Positions 31,691-43,048 of a stretch of 44,099 bases of DNA are shown here, in pieces. Under the pieces are notes generated by a model. That model did no database searches. It had not been told where the DNA came from and was given only the letters and a program-made list of their open reading frames with translations. Location: NCBI GenBank assembly GCA_013115135.1, contig JABANP010000442.1, forward strand, positions 1 to 44,099, written 5' to 3'. Each line of letters opens with the position of its first letter. The stretch's first letter is position 1. This DNA is from Perkinsus olseni (Eukaryota; Perkinsozoa; Perkinsida; Perkinsidae). The translations under genes were made by a program, and so were the position numbers.

Positions 31691-34600
31691 TCAAAAGGGG
31701 TCAGGGTCGAACAGCTTCTTCCCGCCTCTGCCGCCTCCCAGAAGCCTTTTCTTCGATACTGTTATCTTCAGGGTCTTCTGCCCCTTCGATATGAACTCGG
31801 GTAGATGGTAGTTCCGTCGCGCCTGTAAGACTCCTCTTCCGCCCGCCGCCGCCGTCGGGTTCTCCCCTGGCGTGGGGGTCCTTGGAGGTGGGGACTGAGC
31901 GGCGCGAGGGGGCTGTGCGTGGGCTCTGGCCTGCCGAACTAGCCTGTCGAATGTGTCCACTATACCGAGGTTCTTGGCTACTGGTCTGGCCGTCTTCACA
32001 GTTGGGGTGTTTGATAACTCTCCCGTCGTCGTCTGCCCTTCTTCCTCCGCGGCCGATGCTTCTGCCGTACCCGGGTGTTCTATCAGCGCTTCCACAGGGA
32101 CCGGATGATCCCCGTCCTGCTCGTCTAACGCGATGTGAGGAGTTTCAGGGTTCGGTAGGAGTACCTTAGCTCCGCCATCAACGCCGGAGCCCTCCTTAGG
32201 AAGACCCTCAGGTCGGTCCGCCTCACGTGTCTCCTCTCCGACCTCTCCTCGGCCCTGCTCCCCTACCGATCTCCCATCCCGATGCTCTTTCTCGTACTCC
32301 ATCGGTGCTGCCACATGGCCCCCACTGCTCGACCCGTCGACGGCATCATCAGCCTCCCCGGCCCCAAGCGAGGGGCCTTCATGTATGGTATAGCAGTCGG
32401 TTAAGAGCACTGAGGCGACCTGCCTGTGGTGGACATGAACAACCTGTTCGGACTGGGCAGAGTCGACATAGCTTTCCTCGATATGTTCCTTCGCTGCTGC
32501 CAGCTTCTCAATCATGGTCATCGGCTCACCGAAGCCCTCGCTTGCCTCGTCTGTCTCCTCCTCCTGGCTGCTCTCAGTGCCCTTTACCTCATCACTGGAT
32601 CTCCGTCCTTCTTCATACCCCTCCACTGCCCCTCCCGCCAGGTCGCTATTGAAGGCCTCTCCCGTCCCGCTCCCGCCCAAGTCCTCCTGCTTAGCCTGAT
32701 CAACGGCAGGTATGACAGCATCGGACTGGCCGGCCTCTGCTGGCCTCTGCTGGGTTGTTGACCCTTGTCCGCCAGTATTGGCCGGCTTGTCGTCCATCAG
32801 CACGTCCCTGGACCACACCGCTGCTTCCTCAGGCGGGTCATGACCATCGCCGTCAGCAGCGACGTCGTCCTCTGCGCTCGATTCCACCGAGTACGCCATC
32901 TCCTCTGCCCGCATACCATCCGCTTCATCATGGCCATCAACAGCGGTTCCCCTCGGCCCCTCTGGAAGGTCCTTTACGACAACGCGGGCTCGCTGGTCAG
33001 CCGTTGATGCCGTATCGTTGATGCCCCACAATCGGCGTGGGTCGGGTTCGTCGTCCTCGTCGACAGCTGCCATCGTGTTCACAGTGCCACTGAGGAGCTC
33101 AGCAACGATGGCTTGTGACATGGAAGCCTCCAGCGCTCCTTGCTCCTCCTCAGTTGAAGCAGTGATCACGCTAAGGTCAGCAGAGCTCTCCGGTGACGCT
33201 GCTGCTTCTCTAAGTGGACGCACGCTTGTGGCTGTATGGCCGCTTTCGTCGGTGTACGGAGACCTCCACACGGGCCCCGAGCGACCACTGGAATCCGCCG
33301 GCTTCTGGGGTGGCGAGTCGAAGCTGAACTCGAGCTCGTTCGGGAGGTCTCGCAGCTCTTCGCCGCTCTCAGGAGGCATTGCCAGAAGAGCGGGGGCCTC
33401 GGTTGAACTGGTCTGGACCGCAGCTGGCCGACTGCGTGTGTGGAACCCCTGTAGAGTGTGGAGAAGTTCCTGATGAGCCTTGGCGATGTGCAGGTATGTT
33501 GACCGGTACCCAGCAGACGTGCCTGAGAGCCATCATTCAATCATAACGCCACATGGGGTGCTCACCTGGGGCGGAGGCGGCCTCGAGTGATGATATGCGG
33601 TCCCTCGTCTCCATCAAAATCTCATAAGCCCTCTCCTCGGGTGTGCTCTGCGGCCTCTCTCGAGGACCCTAAGGACGGCAGCCCAATCCATAACCGTCCG
33701 ACGGTCTCAAGCTCACTTCTCTTTTCGGGCCGTGAGAGATTGTCTCCTCCCCAGCATGAGCCGTTCCACTGTGCATTTGTGTGGAACTTCGACGTGCCCC
33801 AGGCGGCCTCAATAGCTCAGCAATGCCCTCCCAAGTAGTGTTCTCCGGTATACTGCCATTCACGTTGTAGCCCCGCCTACCACACCTTGCCTTCATCCTG
33901 TCTAACACAGTATTGACCTCAGCCATTGGTGATGGCAGCTCCAGACTGATCCTAGTCCAAGGCCACTCCTTCCGGAGGTTGCTGCTCAATTGGTGATCAC
34001 TCAACTACAGGAGCTCCACGCAGCGTGACTGAGTGAGTCACATTCAACGCATTTCCTGTCTTCATTTTGACTACTATTCGGAGAGTCCTAAAGACCCGAA
34101 CACATTATCCAGCGGGCCAGCATCCGAGATCACCGAACATTTGTCCTTGTCGGACGATGACGGCTCAATTGGTCGCTTCTCAAGCATCGCCCCTATTCTT
34201 TCTAGGACTTCCTGTTTCCTTCTCCCACCACTCCGTGTTGCCAACACAACAACATCAACGCTAACGGAACTTCCCTGCATGCTGCATGTTAATATTAATC
34301 AACTTTGATGATCCTCAAACCATTGGTCTGAGCTGCTCCCTCCAGTTCTCCTCAGGGCCGCCCCGAGCCCGAAGGCCTGTTCCACAATGGGACCCCTCTC
34401 CGACTTCACGATGTCCTTCACCTGCCAACAGACAGTACAGGGGCAGTGGCTGGTGACACGCCCTACCCAGTGGCCGAGGTCGCTGGCCAGTCGATCGTCA
34501 ATCTCGTCATCATGATTGAGTATCGTGGTGATGATGGAGTACTTCGTGGACGGCAGGGGCGGACAGCTCGGGCTGGTCTTCGCCAAACGACGAGAGAGAT

Positions 34601-36140
34601 CGAGGAAGTGGTCATAGGTGTAGTCCAGCTGCCACCTTATGGAGCCATCCTGAAGAGAGTTGCGAAAGGAGTGGTATGCATGCATGCCCACAGCCTACGT
34701 CCGATGAGAACCACATAGTGTAGATGACGTCATGATCGACCTTAGTGACATTAAAATCGAGGAGCGTCGCTCCGCCTTTTCTGATGCCCTCCAAGCACTC
34801 GCTAACAGGAGCTATCACCACCTTGCTACCCGGCAAGCACACGACCGGATGGGTGAAGTTCTCCTGAATAAGGCGATTTATGGTACTAAACCTTGACTAA
34901 CCACTCACCGCATCACTGTCAGTAACCTCAGCTGCCCATACTAGGTCATTCAGCCGTCTGATCAACCGCACCAGGCCGGTGGCTTCGGGCCACTCGCTGC
35001 CTTCATTGTGAGGGAAGTGAACCTCCCTGTACAGCCGACTGACGTACCTGATCCATTGCTGATGACCATCGAAGGCTGCTCAGTTGGCTACACTTCGAAC
35101 TCTTCCCGAACATCGCTGGAACGGTGTAAAAAACCAAGTCCATCCTGGGCTCTCGACCTAGTAGCAGCGCACGGCTCTTTACGATTCTGGTACCTGTCGA
35201 GAGGTGGTGACACGGCGGTAGCGGAGGGAGGGGGATGCGTACAGGGCAAGCCCAACATAAACTATGCCAGCAGCCGCGAGGACGCCGTCCTGTGCCTCCG
35301 CGGTCATCCTATCAGGCGAGTGCTCGGTGAGGGGGCAGGCCGCCACCACACCACGGAGAGCCAGCAGGGCCTGCATCAAGGAACCAACTGCGAGGATCCA
35401 TCGAGCTCGGAATAGAATCCATAAGGACTGTGTGGAGAGTCACTGGCGCCAATCTCCTGTTCCTGGTTGATCCGAGTGCTCTCACAGATTTCTAGCGTTT
35501 GAAGAATGAAGAAGCAGGCAATTTTATGAACACGAAAGTGCCACGTCGGAGCTCTCCCTAGAACGCACCTCGGCCAGCATTCCTTCTCGGCCCCCCTCCG
35601 GATGGTCGAAAACTCTGGCAACTAGATTGAGGGCAGATGCTAGATGGGTGCAGGCTGGGGCTCCCTCAGCAGCGTCTTGGTCCCCCGACAGGAGGAGGTC
35701 AGATACTACTCCACGCAACCGCTCCACAAGGACCTGACCATGGAATCTTGCTATCTTGCAATTCCTCAACGGTGGCTGCGCCAGACGACCAACCAACTCT
35801 ACTTGTCGGATGTCGTCTGAACGGCCCGCCTCCTTCTCGACATCAGCCAGTTCCAGCATGAGGAAGACAGCGTCGCAAAGCCGTCGTTCGATGGCCTGCA
35901 CGACGGTGAGGCCTCATTCGATCTCCACTAGCCTCACGTGGTAGCCGCTGCTGCTGCTCTCGGTGGAGGACCAGGAGCAGGAGAAGGGACTTCCACTTCC
36001 CACGGTCTCCGCTGCCTCGGCCGTCACCTCTCCGGTGGTGGCGGCAGGTCTGAATGACAGCGATACGGATAGAAACTCAAACCATCATCGGACTTTCGAT
36101 TACGGAAATTTGCCATTAAAATGCTATCATTAACGCTCAT
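31691..36140 (-). CDS. Protein with a PX-like domain, hydrophobic segment and long acidic tail (multi-exon)
   Basis: Minus-strand gene; the 5' end near 36140 is approximate. An early exon pair joins in phase across a 42-nt intron (ESSSSGYH to AIERRLCDAVFLML). Next is a hydrophobic exon (35379 downward) with FRARWILAVGSLMQALLAL and GVLAAAGIVYVGLALYASP. Then a PX-like region: LLDFNVTKVDHDVIYTM, DGSIRWQLDYTYDHFLDLSR, SCPPLPSTKY (about 34840-34520), matching the PX pattern Y-x-I...W-x-(V/L)...RY-x-F-x-x-L...P-x-LP-x-K, although the lipid-binding Arg after the YxxF helix is not obvious. Later exons have coiled-coil-like EERAYEILMETRDRISSLEA. The final long exon (to 31691) is acidic and Ser/Glu-rich, ending in a basic patch (KITVSKKRLLGGGRGGKK). 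Membrane or endosomal association is inference. Confidence 0.6.
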
Positions 36141-36387
36141 GGTCTAAATTCGACGGGCTTCGGGCGATCACCAAAGATACGTTTCAGCCCTACTTACTTA
36201 ACCTCTTCATGACCATCCACCATCTCTGGCCCGGGGAAGGCACCGCTTGTAGGGCCTGGAGGGGTAGTCATGATAATGACAACTAACACTACTACGATCG
36301 ACTGCAATTGAATAGAGAACTTAACGAAGCGTGATGGAAGAAAACTGTATCATTATTAATGTTATATGCATAATCAACGACAAAGCT

Positions 36388-38893
36388 TCACTCAGCTGGC
36401 TGCTGACCGCCGGCGTGCCGATAGACAGTCCTCCGATGACCTCCGCCACCTCGAGGGGCCCCTCTCGTGCCGATGGTGGGCCACAGGTATCCATCACAAT
36501 TAGGTGCCGGCTGAGGATGGCAGCTCATTGGAATTTCGTGGCGCGCGACATTTGCTCACCTTCGAGTTGGCCCATGGTATCATCCACCGGAATGACCAGA
36601 AACTGTAGTCTCCAAAAACTTGATGGAAATTCCTCGCCCGTCCCAGATCGAAGGGGTTGCTGAGCGGAGCATTGCGACATGGTAATACCGAAACAGATCG
36701 GCAGGACCCGTATTACATGAAGAGCCTTCCCTGTTGCTTCGCTAGCCTGGCCTCCCGGACGTTAGACTGGAAGTCTATCGTCGTCTGGTTCGTAAGGACT
36801 AGATACGTGTGGAAGCCGAGAAGAATGCCAACGGCAATGGCAATGGCCAGGCAAATAACGAAGGACATCGCCACCGCCTGAAAAGAGCAACAGGAAAAGT
36901 CACACTGTGTCGCGCGCCACGAAATTATTACCTGCTTGTAGCCAATGGAGATGTTCCATCGAGGCGATCCTCGAGTGGGGAACATCGCCGTAGAGAAGGG
37001 TTCGAAAAATAAGAGGACCACGAAGAGGCAGCACAGCTCGAGGTACAGCAGGAAGAGGTAAAAGTATCTTTCAACGGAGAGGTCGATAACGGCATCTACC
37101 GTTAAACCGCATTATACAGGCGACATTCTAATAACCTAACCAACGGTTATTCATCTGCCAAGCATGTTATTTTTTCACCCAAACGTTTGAGAATCAACCG
37201 AATAGGAGAGGGGAACTTTCCATGGAATATCGCAGATACAGCCTTGTAGAAAAAGAGTATAACATACGAAGATCAGGCCACTACGCCACACCGCGATTCG
37301 ATTGCTCGACTGCTCACGCCTCGCCGCGTGGCACAGTGGCCTCATTTTTGTGCCGCGTTGACGCCTTTCCTGCGTCACACTACTTTCGCGGAGGAAGTGT
37401 CGATCCATTCACGCGAGTTAGTTCTACCAAAGGTGGCTACTACTTGTAGTTCCGATGCCCGACACAATTGTTAAGCCAAGGGCAGTGATGGTCCATCTTC
37501 AATACACATACTTTACATACTGAACAATGATGCGCTCGAGGGGGCTTGTACCTGCACGTGAGAAAAGTTTATGGTTCCAACGCGCCGTAGAAATACTCCT
37601 CTGCCGATCAACTTTCATCGCAGGAATACTTGGGATCCACGACTACAGTCGAGATGAGAGAAGCTTCATCTTTCTGAGTGGTCATTGTTCCGTCTAGTCG
37701 AGGAGGTCTACCGTACATATTTAACCTCCCTTCTCTCCAAGTCCTGCTACTCTTGCTAAAGTTTCATCAACGTTCAGCGATTACTTTATGACGAACAAAC
37801 TGCTCAGTCCGAACACCTGTCACTTTTGAACCAACCCCATCCCCTCTGACCACCTGTTGCACTTCCGACAGAGCGGGAAGAGGGTCGGCGAAGAGGGCTT
37901 CATGCCGCTGGCATTATCGTCATCATCTAAAACCCGCACGTAGGGAGTCGACTCTCCAACTGATGAATACACCAGTGATCGGCAAGGCGTCGGCACCCAC
38001 CAAGAAGGTTCGTACCCGAGCGACCGATACACCGGGTAAGGAGAGCCATCCGACCTTCTACAATATCCGACGACAGAGAGAATCCACCAGTGTAATGCAA
38101 GGACTGTCGATTGGCTTCCTTCCATTCGCTCATCCCACTATCTCAGTATTGTTCATTCACCATCAGACTCACCCGAGCTGTCACTATCAGTGAATCCTTG
38201 ATAGCCTTTGCCGTACTTGGACAACCGGAGCTGTAGTGCGTTCTGCAGGGCGAACTCCTCAGGGTCTGAGAAGACAGCGATGATGATGAACGCTTGGTGT
38301 GGTACTCCTACCCCCCTCGTTGCCGGCTGGGGCCTCTGGGTCACACACAGGTGGCACTCCAGGGGAGGTTCGGGCCGCCTGAGATGCAGTGTGGATTCTG
38401 ATGAAAAAATTGCAAAAACGACCCTACCTGGACATAATTGTATATCATATTGATGAGAAGGAAGAGGCCAACGGCAGTGGCACCGAGCCAGACCCATGCC
38501 GTGTTGTAGTAGTGGATGATAACGGCAAAGTAGGTGTAGGTACAAAAGCCGTAAAGGGAGAACGCTAGTAGTATCTAAGGAGGTCGAGCTGGTCATTGGC
38601 AGAGAAGGAAGATACTCCGTACCAATGCTGGTCCCATCAACTTGATCGATAAATCAAAACACCTTCCCACGCGGTATCCGATCCGATTGGGCAACTGAGA
38701 GGAGTATCTTTAGGTCGACTCTCGTCCATGATGATCTACCTGCCACAGCAATATGAATGGTGCCTTTATCCAGCGAGGTACTGCTGGTAGATGCCGCATC
38801 CTGTACTAATGACCACTCAGGCGGTCCTGCGTTGTCTACTGCTTCCGCGGCCACGGGACAGCGTAAGTAGCGCGCGCCCCGATGATTGCTCAT
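36388..38893 (-). CDS. DHHC palmitoyltransferase (multi-exon)
   Basis: Transfers palmitate to Cys residues of membrane proteins. The first exon starts at ATG 38893 ([10 protein letters not shown]). An 88-nt intron leads to the TM1/TM2 exon ([35 protein letters not shown]). Small exons follow ([29 protein letters not shown]). The catalytic exon begins at 37551, after [29 protein letters not shown], then [14 protein letters not shown], so the Cys-rich domain and DHHC are complete. TM3 is [13 protein letters not shown] and TM4 is [17 protein letters not shown]. The TTxE-type motif reads TTID (Asp instead of Glu), and an NPFDLG...NFHQVFGD block (NP-x-D-x-G type) follows. The C-terminus is short and basic, ending at TGA (36388-36390). 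Most introns are 42-60 nt, and two contain the motif described at 36532 and 36908. Another in-frame start at 38637 is possible. Confidence 0.92.
36532..36550 (+). repeat. Dispersed intron motif, copy in the last DHHC intron
   Basis: AATTTCGTGGCGCGCGACA on the plus strand lies inside the last intron of the DHHC gene (minus strand: GTGAGCAAATG...CATCCTCAG). It is an exact inverted copy of 36908-36926 in another intron of the same gene. Confidence 0.75.
36908..36931 (-). repeat. Dispersed intron motif at a 5' splice site of the DHHC gene
   Basis: On the minus strand the intron between GYK(Q) and AVAMSF begins GTAATAATTTCGTGGCGCGC and continues GACA. Its first 22 bases are identical to the start of the XPO7 intron at 5815-5836. 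The intron is 54 nt and ends CTCTTTTCAG. Confidence 0.75.
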
Positions 38894-39039
38894 TCGCGTA
38901 GTAGGAGACGCGATATCCTATTCAATAGGTCACTGTAGCCGTGGCCTTGCGGCAGGGCCGCCAATCCAAGCCCATGCACCCTCCACTGTTGTCCATAGTC
39001 AGATCAGCTCTCCAGGGCTTTCCTCTTCTTCATCACACA

Positions 39040-40557
39040 ATGGGTGCTGGAGGCCTCGGCGGTCTTCGAGACAATCGTCCGAACGAGCCGACTGAGCATG
39101 GCTACTGTGTGCTAGTCCTCAGTGGCAAGCACGATCTCTATGCCTTGAAGTGCCCGGATGTGGTCAAAGCAGCGGTGAGGACCTCCTTTGGGGACATCAA
39201 GAATGAAGGGTCCTCGAAGAAGTCCACAGGCCTGTACAAGTTTACCTTTGGGGCATCTATCTGGACTGGCAGCAGCGGGAAGGGTGAGCAGGCCGTGGTC
39301 AGATTGATAGACGCCCTTCGCGAGGTTGGATGGTATCTTGAGGTCGACGTTGGCATGTCACGAACAACCTTCATGCAAGTATGGGTCCTGAAGAAGCGGG
39401 ACTCCCAAGCGCAGGGCAAGAGCTGCCTTCTCGGGTTGCACGACAAGGCCGACGTCCGCCTGGTAGTTCCTGACACTGATGGCGAGGGCGACAGGAAGGC
39501 TGCTGCTGTTATTAAGGGGATATCTTCCACTTTGAGGGTCGAAAAGGAAGAAGATTCTCCCGATGGTCGGTTGATGAAGCTAGCTGGGCATCCCTTCCTT
39601 GCGGAGGAGGAGGGCACAGTCGCCGTGAGGCAGATGATCTTGGCGGTATCTTGTGAGCTTGAGAAGTGCTATGGTAACATAGTGAGCAGATGTGTGAAAT
39701 TATCTAATAATCAATACTCTAAGTCAAGCCTCATCTTCTACCCCCTGGGCGACAACCAGCAGCAGCAGCCGAAAGATACCATCTACGTTGGGATCAGCCT
39801 CCATGATGAAGACAAGATACGCATCTTCACCACCCCGGGCGATGCTCTCGCGGAGGACCTCGGACCCTCGCTGGAGCTGTGCTTGACTGAGGCTTGGCCG
39901 TATGGGATCGAGACGAAGGGAGTTTACGGAGGATCGTATCAATGGTAGTTGAAGGGCAGCCCATGGTCTGCGAAGGGACCTGTGGAGATCGATGCACAGC
40001 TACTGATTGGGCGTATCTTAGGCCACTTCTGGTCAAGAGGATTCGAGCTCATGACTGCATTCGACTGCAGTGGGAAGCTCTCTGATATGTCCACGATTGT
40101 CATGCGAAAGGTCGCGGGTTCGATCCCACCAGATGACATTCCGTGTATACCGCTCCTTTGTGTATCTTTCCATGACAAGGATGAAATAAGGTTATCGAGC
40201 ACCGAAGAGTCCTCCCTCGAGACCCTTGCCAAGGTCGTCAATGGTATCCTGGGTCCCCCATGCATCAACGTAGAACTCGCAGCAGACTCCTGTGGGAAGT
40301 ACGGCAAGGGTGTCACGATGAAGTTGAAGGTACCGGCCTTTCAGCCGGGGAAGGCCAACTCACAGTCGGTGCTGTGTTGTGGACTACTGTTGGTCAACCT
40401 TGTGAATGTTCTTGAAGGGGTTGGATGGGAGTTCAGGGCGGCCCTGGATGTGTCAGGGAAGTTCTATCGTGACCACAGGACGGCCAATGAGAATTATAGT
40501 AGATCGGAGCATTATCATAAGATGGGACTGGTTACCATGTACTTCTCTAAGAAGTAG
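39040..40557 (+). CDS. Met-Gly repeat-domain protein, array copy 1 (in-frame TAG at 39946)
   Basis: Start at ATG 39040 (MGAGGLGGL), a myristoylation-like N-terminus. The product is built from about four repeats of 110-130 aa, each with a basic/aromatic strand (KFTFGASIW; LAGHPFL; LKGSPW; LKVPAF), a helix ending GW/GFE (DALREVGWYLEVD; ILGHFWSRGFELM; VLEGVGWEF) and a hydrophobic strand with D-x-(V/I)-R (KADVRLVV; EDKIRIF; KDEIRLSS). An in-frame TAG (39946-39948) falls exactly where repeat 3 begins. Homologous sequence continues in the same frame to TAG 40555-40557, with no ATG close after the break. The repeat resembles an uncharacterised domain I recall from animal and fungal proteins. Function unknown. 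The start is 146 bp from the DHHC gene start, divergently oriented. Confidence 0.72.
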
Positions 40558-40668
40558 ACAACATGGCATGAAAGTGATGATGTGACGCGTGCATACCATA
40601 ATTTTGGGAACTCACGATGGTGTTGCGTTGTGGCTGTGTGGGCCACGGCTTTTTAGAGTTGACTTCTC

Positions 40669-42200
40669 ATGGGTAATAATGTCCTCTCCTCTCTGTCGGT
40701 GGCCGACCCCTTCCACCCGACCCCTCAAGGCTTATGCCTTCTACTACTATCAGATTTTTATCACATCTACGCCCTCAAGTGCCCACCGGAAGTGATACGA
40801 GCTGTTCATGAGGCCGTGGGGGCGGCTGCCATCAAAAGGGAGGGGTCGTCGTCAAAGGCCCAAGGCCTACAGAAATTTACGTTGAGGGATTGGCTGTGGT
40901 ATGCTGGTGGGGCGAACACTATGGACACTCGAAGGGTCGTTATGAATATTTTAGAGGCAGTCGAACAGGCCGGGTGGGAGGTAGTGGATGAGGTTGATCT
41001 CTCTAGACGTCATTTTCTGCAGGGGTGGGTGCTGAGGCGAATCGATGGTGATGAGGGGTCGAACCGTGGGAGGAATCTTATGGTAGGCTTCCATGATACT
41101 GACGACGTAAGAATGTTATTGGCCGACGAGCCACTGAGGGTGAGTGCAGTCCAGGATGCTATCCGAGGAGGGATTTCGCGCGCCTGGAAAATATCGAAGG
41201 AATCAGAGTATGCTGGAGCGTACGAGTTCAAGCTCAAGGGTAGACCATTCCTCGCTGGTGGTGTTGACACAGTGGCAGCCCGGCAGATGGTACTCGGCAT
41301 GTGTGAGGAGCTCGAGAGGGCAAGAGGGTATCTTCTGTCGAACACCTATACGCTATCAGCACGCCAAGGGTCACAGTCGAGCCTAGTATTCAAGATACCG
41401 TCGATTGGTCAGGATGAGTATGGCCGAGGTGGAAGGTCGTCGACTTACCTTGGCATCAGCCTCAACAGCGGAGATGATATCAGATTAATTCCTGCTCCCG
41501 GAGAGCCTTTGGATTTCGTGGCGCGTGACGAAATTGGCAGAGGTATTGCCGAGACCTGGCCCAGAGGTGTACAGAAGGAAGGGATGTATGGGAAAGTTAC
41601 GAGTGGAAACTGAGAGGGTATCCTTGGTTGGCCGATGGTACTGATACAGTGGATGCTAGATTGCTGGTGGGAAGAATAATTGGAATAATGCAGTCCCTGG
41701 GATTCGAACTCATGCCCAAGATAGATTGTAGTGGTAAATTAGCCGATCTGTCCTTTATGATGTTCCGCAGGCCTCCGACGGCCCTTCGAACCCTCCCACC
41801 TCCACCAGTCCTCTGCCTCTCCCTTCACACTTATGACAGAGTCAGGTTGACCTGTACTGACACCAGGGTGGTCGAGGAAGTATCTTCGCGCGTGCGTGCA
41901 AGCTTGGGACCTCCCCACCTACCAGTGGATGTTGTGGAGAGTTCGCGATGGTATGGTAGGGCCTTAGAATTCAAGATATCCGGTTGGCCCTTTCATGGCA
42001 TGATGTGCTCCCAGACGGCACTGGCTGCGGGGTTGGTAATATTAACGATGATAGATGCTCTGAGGGAGCTCGGATGGGAGTTGAAGGCCTCCTTGGACGT
42101 GTCTGGTAAGGTGAGGACAGAGGGTAGCAAAAGTAATCGGAAAAGATATAAGGAAGATCTCTCGTCTATTTATTTCACGAGGCCTTCTTCCGGGCGATAG
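40669..42200 (+). CDS. Met-Gly repeat-domain protein, array copy 2 (one-base frame break near 41600)
   Basis: Starts MGNNVLSSLSVADPF at ATG 40669. The first frame runs to TGA 41611-41613; homology to copy 1 then continues in the -1 frame to TAG 42198-42200 (LADGTDTVDARLLVGRI, DALRELGWELKASLDVSGK). Four repeats with the same architecture as copy 1 are visible: FTLRDWLWYAGG and EAVEQAGWEVVDEVDLSRR; FKLKGRPFLAGGVDTVAARQ; LADGTDTVDARLLV; EFKISGWPF. PTPQGLC near the N-terminus is shared with copy 3. The frame changes just before repeat 3, within about six codons of the site of the copy-1 TAG. It is a one-base deletion, a recoding site or an assembly error. Confidence 0.72.
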
Positions 42201-42409
42201 CATTGGCCTGTTTATTTTACATTTTTTCGTCGCTCCATTCGACTCCCCGGTAATGTCAACATCGACGACATGCTTTTTGCTTCAGTATTCGCTTAGACTG
42301 CGATGCTCTCGTTATGCTGGTGAGAGTACCTTCAGTGTTTGGGTGGGGGAGGTGTGGTATTGCTGACGGTAGTCTATTGCCCCTTCCCTAGTCTGTTCTT
42401 CGCCCCTCA

Positions 42410-43048
42410 ATGGGATGCGTCTGTTGTAGTGGTTTGGAGGGGCTGTATGAGCCCTCCCCCGCCACCCCAACCCCCCAGGGCCTCTGTGCCCTCGCCCTCT
42501 GTGGTATGGGGGCCCTCTATGGACTGAAGTGCCCTGAGGAAGTAGAACAAGCCGTCAGGAACTCTCTGGGGAGGCGGCACTTAAAGGGAGACGGGCTATC
42601 TGATAAGGCCAAGGGGTTGCATAAGTTCAAGTTGGCCAGCAAGTTGTGGATGGCCAATGGCAAGAAGACGGTGGAGGTACGAAGAGTCCTCATGAGGATG
42701 ATCGAAGAGCTGCAGAAAGTCCGCTGGGAGGTGGTTGAGGACGTCGACATGTCTAGGTCGGGCTTCCTTCAAATGCTCATCCTGCGCCGCCGTGAGGGTG
42801 ATGATTTTGAGAGGCCCCATCGGAAGGATTTCGTCGTGGGGCTGCACGGCAGCGATGACGTTCGTATTTTGTGTGAGGACGAGGCGACTCGCGTCTTCAA
42901 CATCACAGAAGCCGCGCGAATCGGAATTGAATCCTCGTGGAAGATTGCGAGGGAGGGTGACTACGGTGGGGCCCATGAGTTCGTGCTCAAGGGTCGGCCT
43001 TTTGGGAGTCTTGGGGCGATCGGAGAGGACTCGGTGAAGAGTTGTTGA
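42410..43048 (+). pseudogene. Met-Gly repeat-domain protein, array copy 3 (truncated)
   Basis: Starts MGCVCCSGLEGLYEP, with Gly2 followed by three Cys at positions 3, 5 and 6, a classic dual myristoyl/palmitoyl anchor. It continues PTPQGLCALALCG, LYGLKCPEEVEQAVRNSLG, KFKLASKLWMANGKKTVEVR, ELQKVRWEVVEDVDMSRSGF, VVGLHGSDDVRIL and AHEFVLKGRPF. It then stops at TGA 43046-43048 just after GEDSVK, early in repeat 2. A -1 shift there gives a few more residues that look homologous (LLMAIDVLQ), after which similarity fades, so this copy seems to have lost repeats 2-4. It could still produce a short one-repeat protein. Confidence 0.6.

Noticed and set aside
40105..40135. B-box-like GGTTCGATCC, possible tRNA
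   Set aside because: It lies inside the coding frame of array copy 1 (reading RKVAGSIPPDD) with no A-box or cloverleaf; coincidence.
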